From positions 1 to 64,000 of the forward strand of contig JBBRYP010000001.1 in assembly GCA_038237515.1 (NCBI GenBank): a stretch of 64,000 bases of DNA, read 5' to 3'. The notes below the pieces were generated by a model that had not been told where the DNA came from, did not search any database, and saw only the letters and a list, made by a program, of their open reading frames with translations. This document shows positions 15,615-25,400 of the stretch, piece by piece (position 1 is the first letter of the stretch; every line of letters begins with the position of its first letter). Position numbers and translations under genes: made by a program. This DNA is from JBBQDZ01 sp038237515 (GTDB taxonomy: Bacteria > Actinomycetota > Thermoleophilia > Gaiellales > Gaiellaceae).

Positions 15615-17084
15615 GTGGACGGTGCCGCCACGATCACGGCCCCGCCGGACACGGCGGGCGCACCCCCTGCCCGGCCGTTCCTCCTCGGCGGCGAGGCGGC
15701 GGAGGCCTCTGCCTCGACCGAGGTGCTCTTCCCCTTCGACCAGAGCGTCGTCGCGACCGTCGCGCTCGCCGACGAGGCCGCGTGCGAGGAGGCGCTCGCG
15801 ATCGCGACCGCGAAGCGCCGGGCCCTCGCAGCGCTGCCGCCGTTCGAGCGGGCCGAGATCCTCCTCCGCGCGGCCGAGCTCGTCGGCGGGCGAACCGAGG
15901 AGCTCGCGCGGCAGATGACCCTGGAGACGGGGAACGCCGTCTGGGAGACGCGGCTCGAGGTGCGGCGGACGACCGAGATCCTGCGCGCGGCGGCCGAGGA
16001 GGCGCGACGGGTCGTCGGCGAGATCGTCCCGATCGACGCCTGGCCGAACGGGCGCGGCCGGAGGGCGCAGACGCGGCGCTTCCCGGTCGGCCCGGTGCTC
16101 GCGATCACGCCCTACAACGCGCCGCTGCTCCTCGTCGCGCACAAACTGGCCTCCGCCTTCGCGGCCGGAAACCCCTGCGTCGTCCGCCCTGCGACGAAGA
16201 CCCCGCTGTCGGCTCTCTCGCTCGGCGAGATCCTCGTCGAGGCAGGCGCCCCGCGCGGCGCGGTCAGCGTCATACCGTCCCCGACCCGGCTTGCGGAGCG
16301 GCTCGCGGTGGACGAGCGGGTGAAGGTGCTCTCCTTCACCGGCAGCGCCGCGGTGGGCTGGAAGCTCCGGCGGATCGCGCGGACACCGCGGGTGACGCTC
16401 GAGCTCGGAGGCAACGGCGCCGTGATCGTGCACGCCGACGCCGACCTCGAGTGGGCCGCGGAACGATGCTCCTTCGGCGGCTTCCTGCGGGCCGGCCAGG
16501 CCTGCATCTCCGTCCAGAGGCTCTACGTCCACCGTTCTGTCGCCGACCGCTTCACGAATCTCTACCTCGACCGGATCGGGAAGCTCACGACCGGCAATCC
16601 TCTCGACGACGCGACCGTCGTCGGCTGCCTCGTCGACGACGCGGCCGCCGACAAGGCGGCGGCGCTGATCGAGGAGGCGCGCCGGTCGGGCGCCCGCGTT
16701 CTCTGCGGCGGAGGGCGAGAGGGGCGGGTGGTCGAGCCCACACTCCTGACCGACGTTCCCCGCGAGCTTCCCGTGTGCGCCGCCGAAGCCTTCGCGCCGA
16801 TCGTCGTCCTCGAGCGTTACGACGACATCGACGAGGTGATCGCACTCGCCGACGACTCGCCCTACGGCCTGCAGGCCGGCCTCTTCACCTACGACCTCCG
16901 CATCGTCGACCGTGCGTTCGAGTCGATCGAGGTGGGCGCGCTGATCGTGAACGACGCGAACACCTTCCGGGTCGACCACATGCCCTACGGCGGGGAAAAG
17001 CTGTCCGGCTTCGGCCGCGAGGGCGTGCGGTACGCCATTCGCGAGATGACCGAAGAGCGGATGCTGGTCGTCAACCCGAGGTAG
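15615..17084 (+). CDS. Aldehyde dehydrogenase
   Basis: 489 residues from GTG 15615. NAD(P)+-dependent oxidation of an aldehyde to acid or acyl-CoA. Catalytic Cys297 in GQACISVQR, general base Glu263 in LELGGN, Asn168 in TPYNAPLL, and the nucleotide-binding FTGSAAVGWKL. Full family length. The start lies seven bases after the regulator's stop; a dyad operator sits just upstream, so it may also be transcribed separately. The substrate is presumably an intermediate of the imported compound. Confidence 0.9.
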   Translation: MDGAATITAPPDTAGAPPARPFLLGGEAAEASASTEVLFPFDQSVVATVALADEAACEEALAIATAKRRALAALPPFERAEILLRAAELVGGRTEELARQMTLETGNAVWETRLEVRRTTEILRAAAEEARRVVGEIVPIDAWPNGRGRRAQTRRFPVGPVLAITPYNAPLLLVAHKLASAFAAGNPCVVRPATKTPLSALSLGEILVEAGAPRGAVSVIPSPTRLAERLAVDERVKVLSFTGSAAVGWKLRRIARTPRVTLELGGNGAVIVHADADLEWAAERCSFGGFLRAGQACISVQRLYVHRSVADRFTNLYLDRIGKLTTGNPLDDATVVGCLVDDAAADKAAALIEEARRSGARVLCGGGREGRVVEPTLLTDVPRELPVCAAEAFAPIVVLERYDDIDEVIALADDSPYGLQAGLFTYDLRIVDRAFESIEVGALIVNDANTFRVDHMPYGGEKLSGFGREGVRYAIREMTEERMLVVNPR

Positions 17085-17109
17085 TGCACCGCCGGGCGAA
17101 GACTGCGCC

Positions 17110-17230
17110 CCCTGCCGGCTGCGACGCGGCGCTGGATCTGCGTCCTCGATCGCGCAGACATGCCCGCAGATCGCGCCTCGCTGCGGCCCTGCCGAGCTTG
17201 CTCGTCGCGCGCCAGCACCATCGCCGTATC
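17110..17230. repeat. Diverged relic of the MITE-like repeat
   Basis: The stretch GTCCTCGATCGCGCAGACATGCC... from about 17143 aligns without gaps to the middle of copies 1 and 2 (GTCCTCGGTCGCGCAGATATGCC...) for about 45 bases at more than 80% identity by eye, then more weakly. The element's inverted termini are not recognisable. It fills the gap between the aldehyde dehydrogenase and the ATPase gene. Confidence 0.45.
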
Positions 17231-17252
17231 CGCCGGACGGCGCACTAGCTTC

Positions 17253-18413
<1,161 letters not shown>

Positions 18414-18443
18414 CGGGCGTCGGCAGCGTTCCGCCGGTTTCTC

Positions 18444-18944
18444 CTAGCCGGGCGAGCCGGCAAGGCGTCCGCGAACCCACGGCTCGAGGCCGCCCGCCGC
18501 GTAGACCCCCTGGAGGAAGGCAGGGACGGGCGCTGTGGCGAAGGTCTGTCCGCCGACGGAGATGCGCCCGGTGTCCGTCTCCACCTCGATCGCCGAGCCC
18601 GGCTCCGCGACCCTCGCGGCCTCTCCGCTGAGGAAGACCGGGAGCCCGAGGTTGATGCAGTTGCGGTGGAAGATCCGCGCGAAGCTCTCGCCGACGAGGC
18701 AGCGCACGCCGGATGTGCGCATCGCTTGCGGGACGTGCTCGCGGGAGGAGCCCGCGCCGAAGTTCGGTCCGCAGACGAGGACGGTGTCGCCCACGAGCTG
18801 GTCGCGGAGCGAGGGGTCGAGGCCCTCGAAGAGGTAGCGCCTCATCTCCTCCACGTCGGTGACGTTGAGGTACGCGCCCGGGTAGAGGACGTCGGTGTCG
18901 ACGTTCGCCTCGGCGATCACGATCGCGCGGCCGGAGAGGATCAC
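18444..18944 (-). CDS. LeuD-like aconitase-family small subunit
   Basis: 166 residues. The aconitase swivel domain: VIAEANVDTDVLYPGAYLNV at the start and the substrate-binding loop GPNFGAGSSREHVPQAM in the middle. With the LeuC-like large subunit upstream (19189-20466, same strand) it forms a hydro-lyase that moves a hydroxyl between neighbouring carbons of a di- or tricarboxylic acid. Size and style are those of the archaeal/isopropylmalate/homoaconitate group rather than a housekeeping aconitase. Given the catabolic neighbours, a substrate other than isopropylmalate is possible. Confidence 0.85.
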   Translation of the reverse strand: MILSGRAIVIAEANVDTDVLYPGAYLNVTDVEEMRRYLFEGLDPSLRDQLVGDTVLVCGPNFGAGSSREHVPQAMRTSGVRCLVGESFARIFHRNCINLGLPVFLSGEAARVAEPGSAIEVETDTGRISVGGQTFATAPVPAFLQGVYAAGGLEPWVRGRLAGSPG

Positions 18945-19068
18945 GAGATGTGCCCGGAGCCTCTCGCGCTCGACCGGTGCAAAGTTGTCTCGCTTCCGTC
19001 ACTCGCGGTCACTGACACGCGTGCGTCTGCTCGATACGCTTTCGGCGGGTAGCGGGTGGCGCCTAACT

Positions 19069-19085
19069 CCCCACCCAGGGTGGGG
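19069..19085. other. Hairpin in the 244-bp gap between the two hydro-lyase subunits
   Basis: CCCCACC-CAG-GGTGGGG is a perfect 7-bp stem. The gap 18945-19188 holds no gene I can support. The hairpin could be a processing or attenuation site between the leuC-like and leuD-like cistrons. Confidence 0.4.
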
Positions 19086-19188
19086 GTTTCATGGTCTTCT
19101 CCGCACGAGACACGTCTCTCCGGGCGCTGGCCTCGCACGCCGTGGCCGTCGAAGCTTTGTCGTGAGGGGCTGCGTCTCCGCCTGCCGC

Positions 19189-20466
19189 TCATACCGGGAC
19201 CGCATCCAAGAGCTCGGCAGGGTCGACGATCTCGCCTGCGACGGCCGCCGCCGCCGCGACCCATGCGTTCGCGAGGTGCACCTCGGCCTCGTTCGATCCC
19301 ATGCGCCCGCGGAAGTTGCGGTTGGTGGTCGCGATCGCGGACTCCCCGGCGGCCAGGATTCCCATGCCGCCTCCGAAGCAGGCCCCGCAGGTCGGTGTCG
19401 AGACCATCGCACCCGCCTCGACGAAGACGTCGAGCAGCCCCTCAGCCATCGCCGCGCGGTAGACCTTCTGCGTCGCCGGCACGACGATCACCCGAACGCC
19501 GTCGGCGACGCGGCGGCCGCGCAGCACCTGGGCCGCCTGGCGCAGATCCGTCATTGTCCCGTTTCCGCAGTTCCCGATGTACACCTGCTGGATGGGCCGC
19601 CCGAGGGCGTCCCTCACCGGCACGACGTTCGCCGGAGAGTGGGGCAGAGCGACGAGCGGCGGGGTCGAGTCGAGGTCGATCTCGACGCGGCTCGCGATCG
19701 CGGCGTCGGGATCCGACCGTTCCGCGAGCCAACCGTCCTCGACGCGCCCGGCCAGGTACTCCTCCGTGATCGCGTCGGCAGGGAAGAGTCCCGTCTCCGA
19801 GCCGGCCTCGACGGCCATGTTCGCGGTGGCGAGGCGCTCGTCGATCGACAGCTCCTCGACCCCTGAACCGACGAACTCGAGCGTGTGGTTCGTGCCGCCG
19901 CCGGCCCCGAGTTCCGCGAGCACCGCGAGGATCACGTCCTTCCCCGTCACGTACGGGCGCTTCCTGCCCGTCAACTCGACCTGGATCGTCCCGGGCACGG
20001 TTTGCCAGAACTCGCCGGTCGCGAGGCAGGCGGCGATGTCGGTCGACCCGAGACCGGTGCCGAAGGCGCCGAGCGCGCCCAGGGTGCAGGTGTGCGAGTC
20101 GCCGCCGGCGATCACCGATCCGGGCACGACCCAGCCGTCCTCGATCAGCACCGTGTGCTCGATCCCGCCCCGGCCCTGTTCGTAGAAGTAGACGCCCTGC
20201 CCCGCCGACCACTCCCGAAGGAGCTTCTGCAGCTCAGCCGAGCGTGCGTCCTTTGCCGGGACGAAATGGTCGGGGATGACGACGACGCGCTTCGGGTCGA
20301 AGACCCGCTCCGCACCCATCCGCGCCATCGTCCGGAAGGCGATCGGCCCGGACACATCGTTCGTCATTACCAGGTCGCAGCGCACCATGACGACGCTCCC
20401 CGGAACGACCGCGTCGGGATCGGCCGTGTGCGCCCGGAGGATCTTCTCGGTCAGCGTGAAAGCCAT
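19189..20466 (-). CDS. LeuC-like aconitase-family large subunit
   Basis: 425 residues from ATG 20466. Iron-sulphur hydro-lyase: the three cluster cysteines are in GGDSHTCTLGALG and STPTCGACFGG. Length (~425 rather than ~470) is that of the archaeal-type 3-isopropylmalate/homoaconitate/methylmalate-type enzymes. The start lies 28 bases from the divergent dehydrogenase gene, with a candidate operator and a TAGTAT -10-like hexamer between them. Partner of the small subunit at 18444. Substrate assignment is open. Confidence 0.85.
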   Translation of the reverse strand: MAFTLTEKILRAHTADPDAVVPGSVVMVRCDLVMTNDVSGPIAFRTMARMGAERVFDPKRVVVIPDHFVPAKDARSAELQKLLREWSAGQGVYFYEQGRGGIEHTVLIEDGWVVPGSVIAGGDSHTCTLGALGAFGTGLGSTDIAACLATGEFWQTVPGTIQVELTGRKRPYVTGKDVILAVLAELGAGGGTNHTLEFVGSGVEELSIDERLATANMAVEAGSETGLFPADAITEEYLAGRVEDGWLAERSDPDAAIASRVEIDLDSTPPLVALPHSPANVVPVRDALGRPIQQVYIGNCGNGTMTDLRQAAQVLRGRRVADGVRVIVVPATQKVYRAAMAEGLLDVFVEAGAMVSTPTCGACFGGGMGILAAGESAIATTNRNFRGRMGSNEAEVHLANAWVAAAAAVAGEIVDPAELLDAVPV

Positions 20467-20482
20467 CGGCCGACTCGACGAT

Positions 20483-20496
20483 ACTACCCCCGTAGT
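20483..20496. promoter_or_regulatory. Candidate operator in the divergent promoter
   Basis: ACTACCCCCGTAGT has ACTAC/GTAGT arms in perfect dyad symmetry. It overlaps the GTG start (20495) of the rightward dehydrogenase gene and lies 17 bases before the leftward leuC-like ATG, so one bound protein could control both directions. Confidence 0.5.
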
Positions 20497-21541
20497 GAAG
20501 CGAATCGCACTGCTCGCCGGCGACGGGGTCGGGCCGGAGGTGACCGCCGTCGCGCGCAGCGCGCTCGATTCCCTCGAGATCGACCTCGAGTGGACGGAGC
20601 TGCCATGGGGGTCCGCCTATTTCCACGAGACGGGCGAGATGATGCCGGAGGACTCGCTCGAGGTCGTCCGCGCCTACGACGCGGTGCTGCTCGGTGCCGT
20701 GGGTGACCCGTCGCTGCCCGACCATGTCACGCTGTGGGGTCTGTTGCTTGCCCTGCGGCAGGGGCTCGACCTTTGGGCGAACGTCCGGCCCGTGCGCCTC
20801 CTCACCGGTGTTCCCTGCCCGCTCGCGGGGCGAAGCCCCGGTGACGTCGACATGCTCTTCGTGCGCGAGAACAGCGAGGGAGAGTACGCCGGCGTCGGCG
20901 GCCGCGCTCACCGCGGGCTTCCGTCCGAGGTCGCGCTGGAGACGGGAGTCTTCACGCGGGCGGGGGTCGAGCGGGTCATTCGATACGCCTTCGAGCAGGC
21001 AGGCGAGCGTCGCGGAATCGTCACGAGCGCGACCAAGTCGAACTCGTCGCGGTTCGGCTACGTCCTCTGGGACGAGGTTGCGGCCGAGGTCGCCGCCGAG
21101 CACTCCGGCGTGCGCTACGAGCGCGTGCTGGTCGACGCTCTGGCCGCGCGCATGGTGCGGGATCCTGCCAGCCTCGACGTCGTCGTCGGCTCGAATCTCT
21201 TCGCCGACATCCTCACCGACCTCGCGGCGGCGATCCAGGGTGGGATGGGAGTCGCGGCCTCGGCGAATCTCGCGCCCGGCGAGGCAACGCCCGGCATCTT
21301 CGAGCCGGTGCACGGCTCGGCTCCCGACATCGCCGGCCGCGGGATCGCGAACCCGGTCGGAGCCGTCTGGTCGGCGACCCTGCTGCTCGAGCACCTCGGG
21401 GAGCCCGAGGCCGCGGGTCGGCTGATGGCGGCGCTCGAGCAGGTCTGCGATGCCGGCATCCTCACGCCCGATCTTGGCGGCACGGCCTCGACCGCGGAGG
21501 TCGGAGCCGCGATTGTCGATCGGCTGGAAGGAGAGAGATGA
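20495..21541 (+). CDS. Isocitrate/isopropylmalate-family dehydrogenase, tartrate/D-malate dehydrogenase-like
   Basis: 348 residues from GTG 20495 (the longer frame is upstream non-coding DNA). Oxidative decarboxylation of a 2-hydroxy acid with NAD. LLAGDGVGPEVTAVA, FVRENSEGEY and TSATKSNSSRFGYVLWD are family motifs; NLFADILTDLAAAIQGGMGV carries the metal Asp residues. The segments LWGLLLALRQGLDLWANVRP and ALETGVFTRAGVERVIRYAF resemble tartrate/D-malate dehydrogenases more than LeuB. Together with the hydro-lyase it can turn a 2-substituted malate-like acid into a 2-oxoacid, the kind of substrate used by the E1 at 6482. Overlaps the next gene (ATGA). Confidence 0.82.
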   Translation: MKRIALLAGDGVGPEVTAVARSALDSLEIDLEWTELPWGSAYFHETGEMMPEDSLEVVRAYDAVLLGAVGDPSLPDHVTLWGLLLALRQGLDLWANVRPVRLLTGVPCPLAGRSPGDVDMLFVRENSEGEYAGVGGRAHRGLPSEVALETGVFTRAGVERVIRYAFEQAGERRGIVTSATKSNSSRFGYVLWDEVAAEVAAEHSGVRYERVLVDALAARMVRDPASLDVVVGSNLFADILTDLAAAIQGGMGVAASANLAPGEATPGIFEPVHGSAPDIAGRGIANPVGAVWSATLLLEHLGEPEAAGRLMAALEQVCDAGILTPDLGGTASTAEVGAAIVDRLEGER

Positions 21542-22551
21542 CTGGAGCTCTGCGCACCGCCGTCGTCGGCAGCTACCCGCAGCCGGAGTGGTTGATCGAC
21601 CGTGAGCGCCTGGGTGCGCGCCTGCCTCCGCGGGTGCGGGCGCGGGAGCTCTGGCGCATCCCCGAGGAGCTCCTCCAGCAGGCGCAGGACGACGCGACCC
21701 TGCTGGCCGTTCGCGACCTGGAGCGTGCGGGCATAGACGTCCTCACAGACGGCGAGACGCGGCGCGAGAGCTACTCCAACTGGTTCGCCAACGCGCTCGA
21801 GGGCATGGCTCTCGGCAACCCGGGGACCGCCCTCGACCGCACCGGCAAGCCGAACCCGGTGCCGCGAGTCGTCGGGCCAGTGGGTCGCCGCGGCCCCGTT
21901 CAGGTTCGAGACGTCGAGTTCCTGCGCGCGGCCACGGATCGCACGATCAAGATCACGCTGCCCGGCCCGTTCACGATGAGCCAGCAGGCTCAGAACGACC
22001 ACTACCCGGACGACCGCAGCCTCGCTCTCGACCTCGCGCGGGCCGTGAACGAGGAGCTCAAGGATCTCTTCGCCGCCGGCGCGGACGTCGTCCAGATCGA
22101 CGAGCCCTACCTCCAGGCCCGGCCGGAGCCCGCCGCCCTCTACGCGCTCGAGGCGATCGACGTGGCTCTCGCAGACGCACCGGGGCGAACGGCGCTGCAT
22201 ACCTGCTTCGGCTACGCCCACGTCGTCCGGGAGAAGAGCGGTGGCTACCCCTTCCTCGCGCAGCTCAACTCGACGGCCGTCGACGAGATCTCGATCGAGA
22301 CCGCGCAGCCGAGGGTCGACCTCTCGATCCTCGCGGAGCTGCCCGACAAGGCGATCGCCCTCGGTGTACTCGACCTCGCGACGCACGATGTCGAGACGCC
22401 GGAGGAGATCGCGGAGCAGGCCCGCCAGGCGCTCCGCTACGTGGACCGCGACCGGCTCCTCCTCGCGCCCGACTGCGGGATGAAGTACCTCCCGCGGGAG
22501 GTGGCGTTCGCGAAGCTCGTCGCCCTGGTAGAGGGGGCACGGCTTGCTTAG
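21538..22551 (+). CDS. MetE-like cobalamin-independent methyltransferase
   Basis: 337 residues, ATG 21538 with AAGGAGAG upstream. It corresponds to the C-terminal catalytic barrel of methionine synthase MetE only (family length ~750), as in many short MetE-like proteins. Zinc ligands are visible: His and Cys in LHTCFGYAH, Glu in ISIETAQ, Cys in LLAPDCGMKYL. The start is AVVGSYPQPEWL, typical for the group. It may transfer a methyl group from a methylated catabolic substrate rather than make methionine. The stop TAG is duplicated by the repeat element inserted behind it. Confidence 0.82.
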   Translation: MTGALRTAVVGSYPQPEWLIDRERLGARLPPRVRARELWRIPEELLQQAQDDATLLAVRDLERAGIDVLTDGETRRESYSNWFANALEGMALGNPGTALDRTGKPNPVPRVVGPVGRRGPVQVRDVEFLRAATDRTIKITLPGPFTMSQQAQNDHYPDDRSLALDLARAVNEELKDLFAAGADVVQIDEPYLQARPEPAALYALEAIDVALADAPGRTALHTCFGYAHVVREKSGGYPFLAQLNSTAVDEISIETAQPRVDLSILAELPDKAIALGVLDLATHDVETPEEIAEQARQALRYVDRDRLLLAPDCGMKYLPREVAFAKLVALVEGARLA

Positions 22552-22714
22552 GGGCCTGTCCAAGAAGTGAACCAGGGCGCCTGACAGGCGTCAAGCGCCT
22601 CGATGCGGCGTCCTCGGTCGCGCAGATATGCCTGCATATCGACGCTCCCTGCGTCCTTGCCTCGAGACGCGTGCCGCGTGTCATCCACCGTGGCCACTTT
22701 CCGGACAGACCTAG
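22549..22714. repeat. MITE-like repeat, copy 2 (full length)
   Basis: Element 22552-22711 (160 bp), nearly identical to copy 1 at 9259. The left flank TAG (22549-22551) is the stop codon of the methyltransferase gene and the right flank is TAG at 22712-22714. Terminal inverted repeats GGGCCTGTCC and GGACAGACC. Confidence 0.85.
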
Positions 22715-22720
22715 ACGCGG

Positions 22721-22757
22721 CTCGAGCCGCCGCGCGGAGGGCGCCCGGCGGCTCGAG
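22721..22757. terminator. Strong hairpin between converging genes
   Basis: CTCGAGCCGCCG / CGGCGGCTCGAG, a perfect 12-bp stem with a 13-base loop, and no T tract. It separates the methyltransferase gene from the leftward secreted-protein gene and could end transcription from both sides. Confidence 0.55.
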
Positions 22758-22777
22758 GACGTCCTTGGGCGACCGCG

Positions 22778-23626
22778 TTAGAGCAGGCGCATGACGATCG
22801 GGCAGTTGACGACGATGCCCGTCGAGCCGAAGCGCTTGCCCTTCGGCCCCGTGATCCAGCCCTTCCGAACCATGTCGAGGTACTGGAACTCGTCGATCAG
22901 CCGCGACCGATAGCCCTTTGCGACCGCCTGCTTCGTCCACGCGCCGAGGTTGAGGTCCCACAGCGGGCTGTAGTCGAGTGCGATCGTCGGTACGCCGCCG
23001 ATGACCTGGATCGGAGGCAGCGGCTTCCCGCCGGGCCCGCGGTCGTGAATGGCGCTGTTCAAGCCCTGACGCTGCGGGTTGTTCGCCCCCATCGGCCCGT
23101 TCGCGATCACGAAGAGCCGCTCGATCGGGCTGAAGGCGCTGTCGTCGCGCCCTGTCGGGACGTCGGCCATCGCCGGGGCGAGGGTCCCCTGGTCGAGGGT
23201 CGCCGGTCCCACCGCCATGTAGCTGAGCTTGCCCGAGAAGTTGAGGCCAAGCGCGTCGGCATTCGGCTTGTCGTCGGTGTCCGTGAGGATGAACCAGACG
23301 AGGCGCCCATCCTTCATCTGCCCCTTGTAGAGCGGCAGCTTGATCGTGTTGGCCACCGGGTCGATCTTCGACGCGGACCGCAGAAGCTTCACCGGTCCGA
23401 CGAGCTCCTTGTCGATCTCCGAGGGCATCGGGCCGAAGTAGGTCTTGGGCACGCTCGCTCCGACCGAGGGCGGCGGCGGCGCGGGATCGTTGCTGCTCGC
23501 AGCAAAGCCCGCCCCACCGCTCGACTTGGCGAGAGCCTGGACGGTGAAGGCGCCGAAGACGAGCACCGCCAGCACCGACGACCACGCCAACATCCTGCGA
23601 TGTCTGAACCTCGTTCTGATCATCAT
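22778..23626 (-). CDS. Secreted protein of unknown function
   Basis: 282 residues from ATG 23626 (GTG 23632 also possible). N-terminal signal: RTRFRHRR followed by MLAWSSVLAVLVFGAFTVQA and a processing region ALAKSSG. Then a Pro-rich stretch and a single domain with SRLIDEFQYLDMVRKGWITG and CPIVMRLL near the end, resembling uncharacterised actinobacterial exported proteins (DUF7482-like). No enzyme motif is visible. Its 5' end lies within the remnant of a response-regulator gene on the other strand, so gene and promoter arrived by a rearrangement. Confidence 0.7.
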   Translation of the reverse strand: MMIRTRFRHRRMLAWSSVLAVLVFGAFTVQALAKSSGGAGFAASSNDPAPPPPSVGASVPKTYFGPMPSEIDKELVGPVKLLRSASKIDPVANTIKLPLYKGQMKDGRLVWFILTDTDDKPNADALGLNFSGKLSYMAVGPATLDQGTLAPAMADVPTGRDDSAFSPIERLFVIANGPMGANNPQRQGLNSAIHDRGPGGKPLPPIQVIGGVPTIALDYSPLWDLNLGAWTKQAVAKGYRSRLIDEFQYLDMVRKGWITGPKGKRFGSTGIVVNCPIVMRLL

Positions 23627-24086
23627 GCTCACCGCGCGGGGCGAGGAGAGCGACCGGATCCTCGGCCTCGAGCTCGGCGCAGACGACTACATCGTCAAGC
23701 CCTTCTCGCCGCGCGAGCTGGTCGCACGCGTGAAGTCGGTGCTGCGACGGGTGCAGGGGCTGAGCGCCGCGGCCTCCCGAGCTGGACAGGAGGTGATCCG
23801 GCTGGGCGAGATCGAGCTCGACCCGCGCGCGCGGACCGTGTCCGTCGAGGGCCGGCAGGTGGAGCTGACGGTTCGGGAGTTCGAGCTGCTGCTCTTCCTC
23901 ATGCGGAACCCGTCGACCGTCTTCCGCCGCGACGAGCTGCTCGAGCACGTCTGGGGCTACACGTTCGGCGGGACGCCGACGGTGACGGTGCACGTGCAGC
24001 GCCTGCGGCGAAAGATCGAGCGGGATCCGGAGAACCCGGCGCGAATCGCCACGGTCTGGGGCGTCGGTTACCGCTTCGACCCATGA
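23619..24086 (+). pseudogene. 5'-truncated OmpR-family response regulator
   Basis: Recognisable sequence begins abruptly at IIMLTARGEESDRILGLELG (about 23619). The first ~75 residues of the receiver, including the phosphorylated Asp, are missing. What remains is the last receiver strands with the Lys (DDYIVKPFSPREL) and a complete winged-helix DNA-binding domain (TVREFELLLFLMRNPSTVF ... WGVGYRFDP). The upstream frame is the antisense of the secreted-protein gene. A fragment could start at ATG 23625. Overlaps the kinase gene (ATGA). If expressed, it could not be controlled by phosphorylation. Confidence 0.8.
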
Positions 24087-25306
24087 CCCTCAGGCGGGCG
24101 CTCGCGATCGTCGCGACCGGCATGCTCGGCACGCTCGTCGCGTCGTGGACGCTTCGCGGTTCGGCCTCGTCGGCGCTGCTGCTGATCGGAAAGGCGGGGG
24201 GAGCCGCACTGGCGGTCGGAGTGTTGGGAACCGTGGCTTTGACCGTCTTCAGCCGCCGGTCGCTCGCCGCGCAGACGACGATCGTGATCGTGACGACTCT
24301 CCTCGCGATCGCGGCTGGCGCGGTCGCTGCGGGTCGCAGCATGTTCGTCTCTCCGAGCCCCTACTCGGCGCTCGCGGTCGTACTCGTGAGCTCGGGGACG
24401 GTCGGTCTGCTCACGGGGCTCTTCCTGAGCCACCGCGTAGGTCAAGGGAGCCGGAGGCTTGCGGCCATGGCGCACCGAATCGGGGCGGGAGACAGGGCGA
24501 TGTCGGTCGACGAGCCGCCGACGGAGGAACTCGCGAAGCTCGCGCACGAGCTCGAGTCGATGTCGCAGCGGCTCGAGGAGAGCAGGAGCAGGGCGGCCGC
24601 CCTGGACGAGGCGCGGCGCGAGCTCGTGGCCTGGATCTCGCACGACCTGCGGACCCCCCTGGCGCGCATCCGCGCAGTGGTCGAGGCGCTCGAGGACGGG
24701 ATCGTCAGCGACCCCGCCGTGGTCGCTGACTACCACCGCAAGCTGACCGCGGAGGCGGATCGCCTGGCGCAGCTCGTGGACGGGCTGTTCGAGCTCAGCC
24801 GGATCAACGCGCAGGCGGTGCCGCTGGAATTCGCCCCTGTGCGCCTGGGCGACCTCGTCTCGGACCTGGTGGCTGCGTTCCTGCCCGTCGCACGGCAGCG
24901 GAACATCACTCTCCAGGCCTCCCTGCTCGGCTCGGACTCGACGGTCGAGGCGTCGGCCGAGCACCTGGAGAGGGCACTCTCGAACCTCCTCGACAACGCG
25001 CTGCGCTACAGCAGCCACGGCGCGAAGGTCGGCGTCGAGGTCGGCTCGGCGGAGACCGGCCCCTACGTCGCGATCACCGACAGCTGCGGGGGCCTGACGG
25101 TCGAGGAGCTCGGCCGGATGTTCGACGCCGGCTTCGTCCGCGAGCGCGCCCGCCGGTCGAACAGCGGCACGGGGCTCGGCCTGGCCGTGGCGAAGGGCCT
25201 CGTGGACGCGCAGGGAGGCGCGATCGCGGTCAACGCCCACGGGTCGGGTTGTCGCTTCGTCGTCAGCCTGCCGCGTGCTGCTCGCGAGCAAGAGAGAGGC
25301 ACCTAG
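24083..25306 (+). CDS. Sensor histidine kinase
   Basis: 407 residues from ATG 24083. Three to four hydrophobic segments in the first ~115 residues form the membrane sensor with almost no extracytoplasmic loop. A HAMP-like linker (GAGDRAMSVDEPPTEELAKL) follows, then the phosphoacceptor His in AWISHDLRTPLARIRA. ATP-binding: N box NLLDNALRYS, G1 ITDSCGGL (deviates from the usual DxGxG), G2 SGTGLGLAVAKG. Its partner regulator is truncated, so the pair is probably non-functional unless another regulator is used. The stop TAG is part of the palindromic element that follows. Confidence 0.88.
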   Translation: MTLRRALAIVATGMLGTLVASWTLRGSASSALLLIGKAGGAALAVGVLGTVALTVFSRRSLAAQTTIVIVTTLLAIAAGAVAAGRSMFVSPSPYSALAVVLVSSGTVGLLTGLFLSHRVGQGSRRLAAMAHRIGAGDRAMSVDEPPTEELAKLAHELESMSQRLEESRSRAAALDEARRELVAWISHDLRTPLARIRAVVEALEDGIVSDPAVVADYHRKLTAEADRLAQLVDGLFELSRINAQAVPLEFAPVRLGDLVSDLVAAFLPVARQRNITLQASLLGSDSTVEASAEHLERALSNLLDNALRYSSHGAKVGVEVGSAETGPYVAITDSCGGLTVEELGRMFDAGFVRERARRSNSGTGLGLAVAKGLVDAQGGAIAVNAHGSGCRFVVSLPRAAREQERGT

Positions 25307-25360
25307 TGCGGCGTCTCCCAACGTTTCGCTCGAAACTGACGGTTCGCCGACGCCGCACTA
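25304..25360. repeat. 57-bp palindromic element, copy A
   Basis: Bounded by TAGTGCGGCGTC and its perfect complement GACGCCGCACTA (12-bp inverted ends). The first three bases are the kinase stop codon. Copy B lies 40 bases further on in opposite orientation; the two match over the full 57 bases when one is reversed, with about 70% identity by eye. Ends TA/TA suggest TA target duplication. Confidence 0.7.
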
Positions 25361-25400
25361 TTCCGGCCGCTCTGGGGCCGGCGGCCGCGAAGCGGCCGAG

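Noticed and set aside
17160..17252. N-terminal extension of the ABC ATPase
   Set aside because: These codons come from the repeat relic; family similarity begins at GTG 17253.
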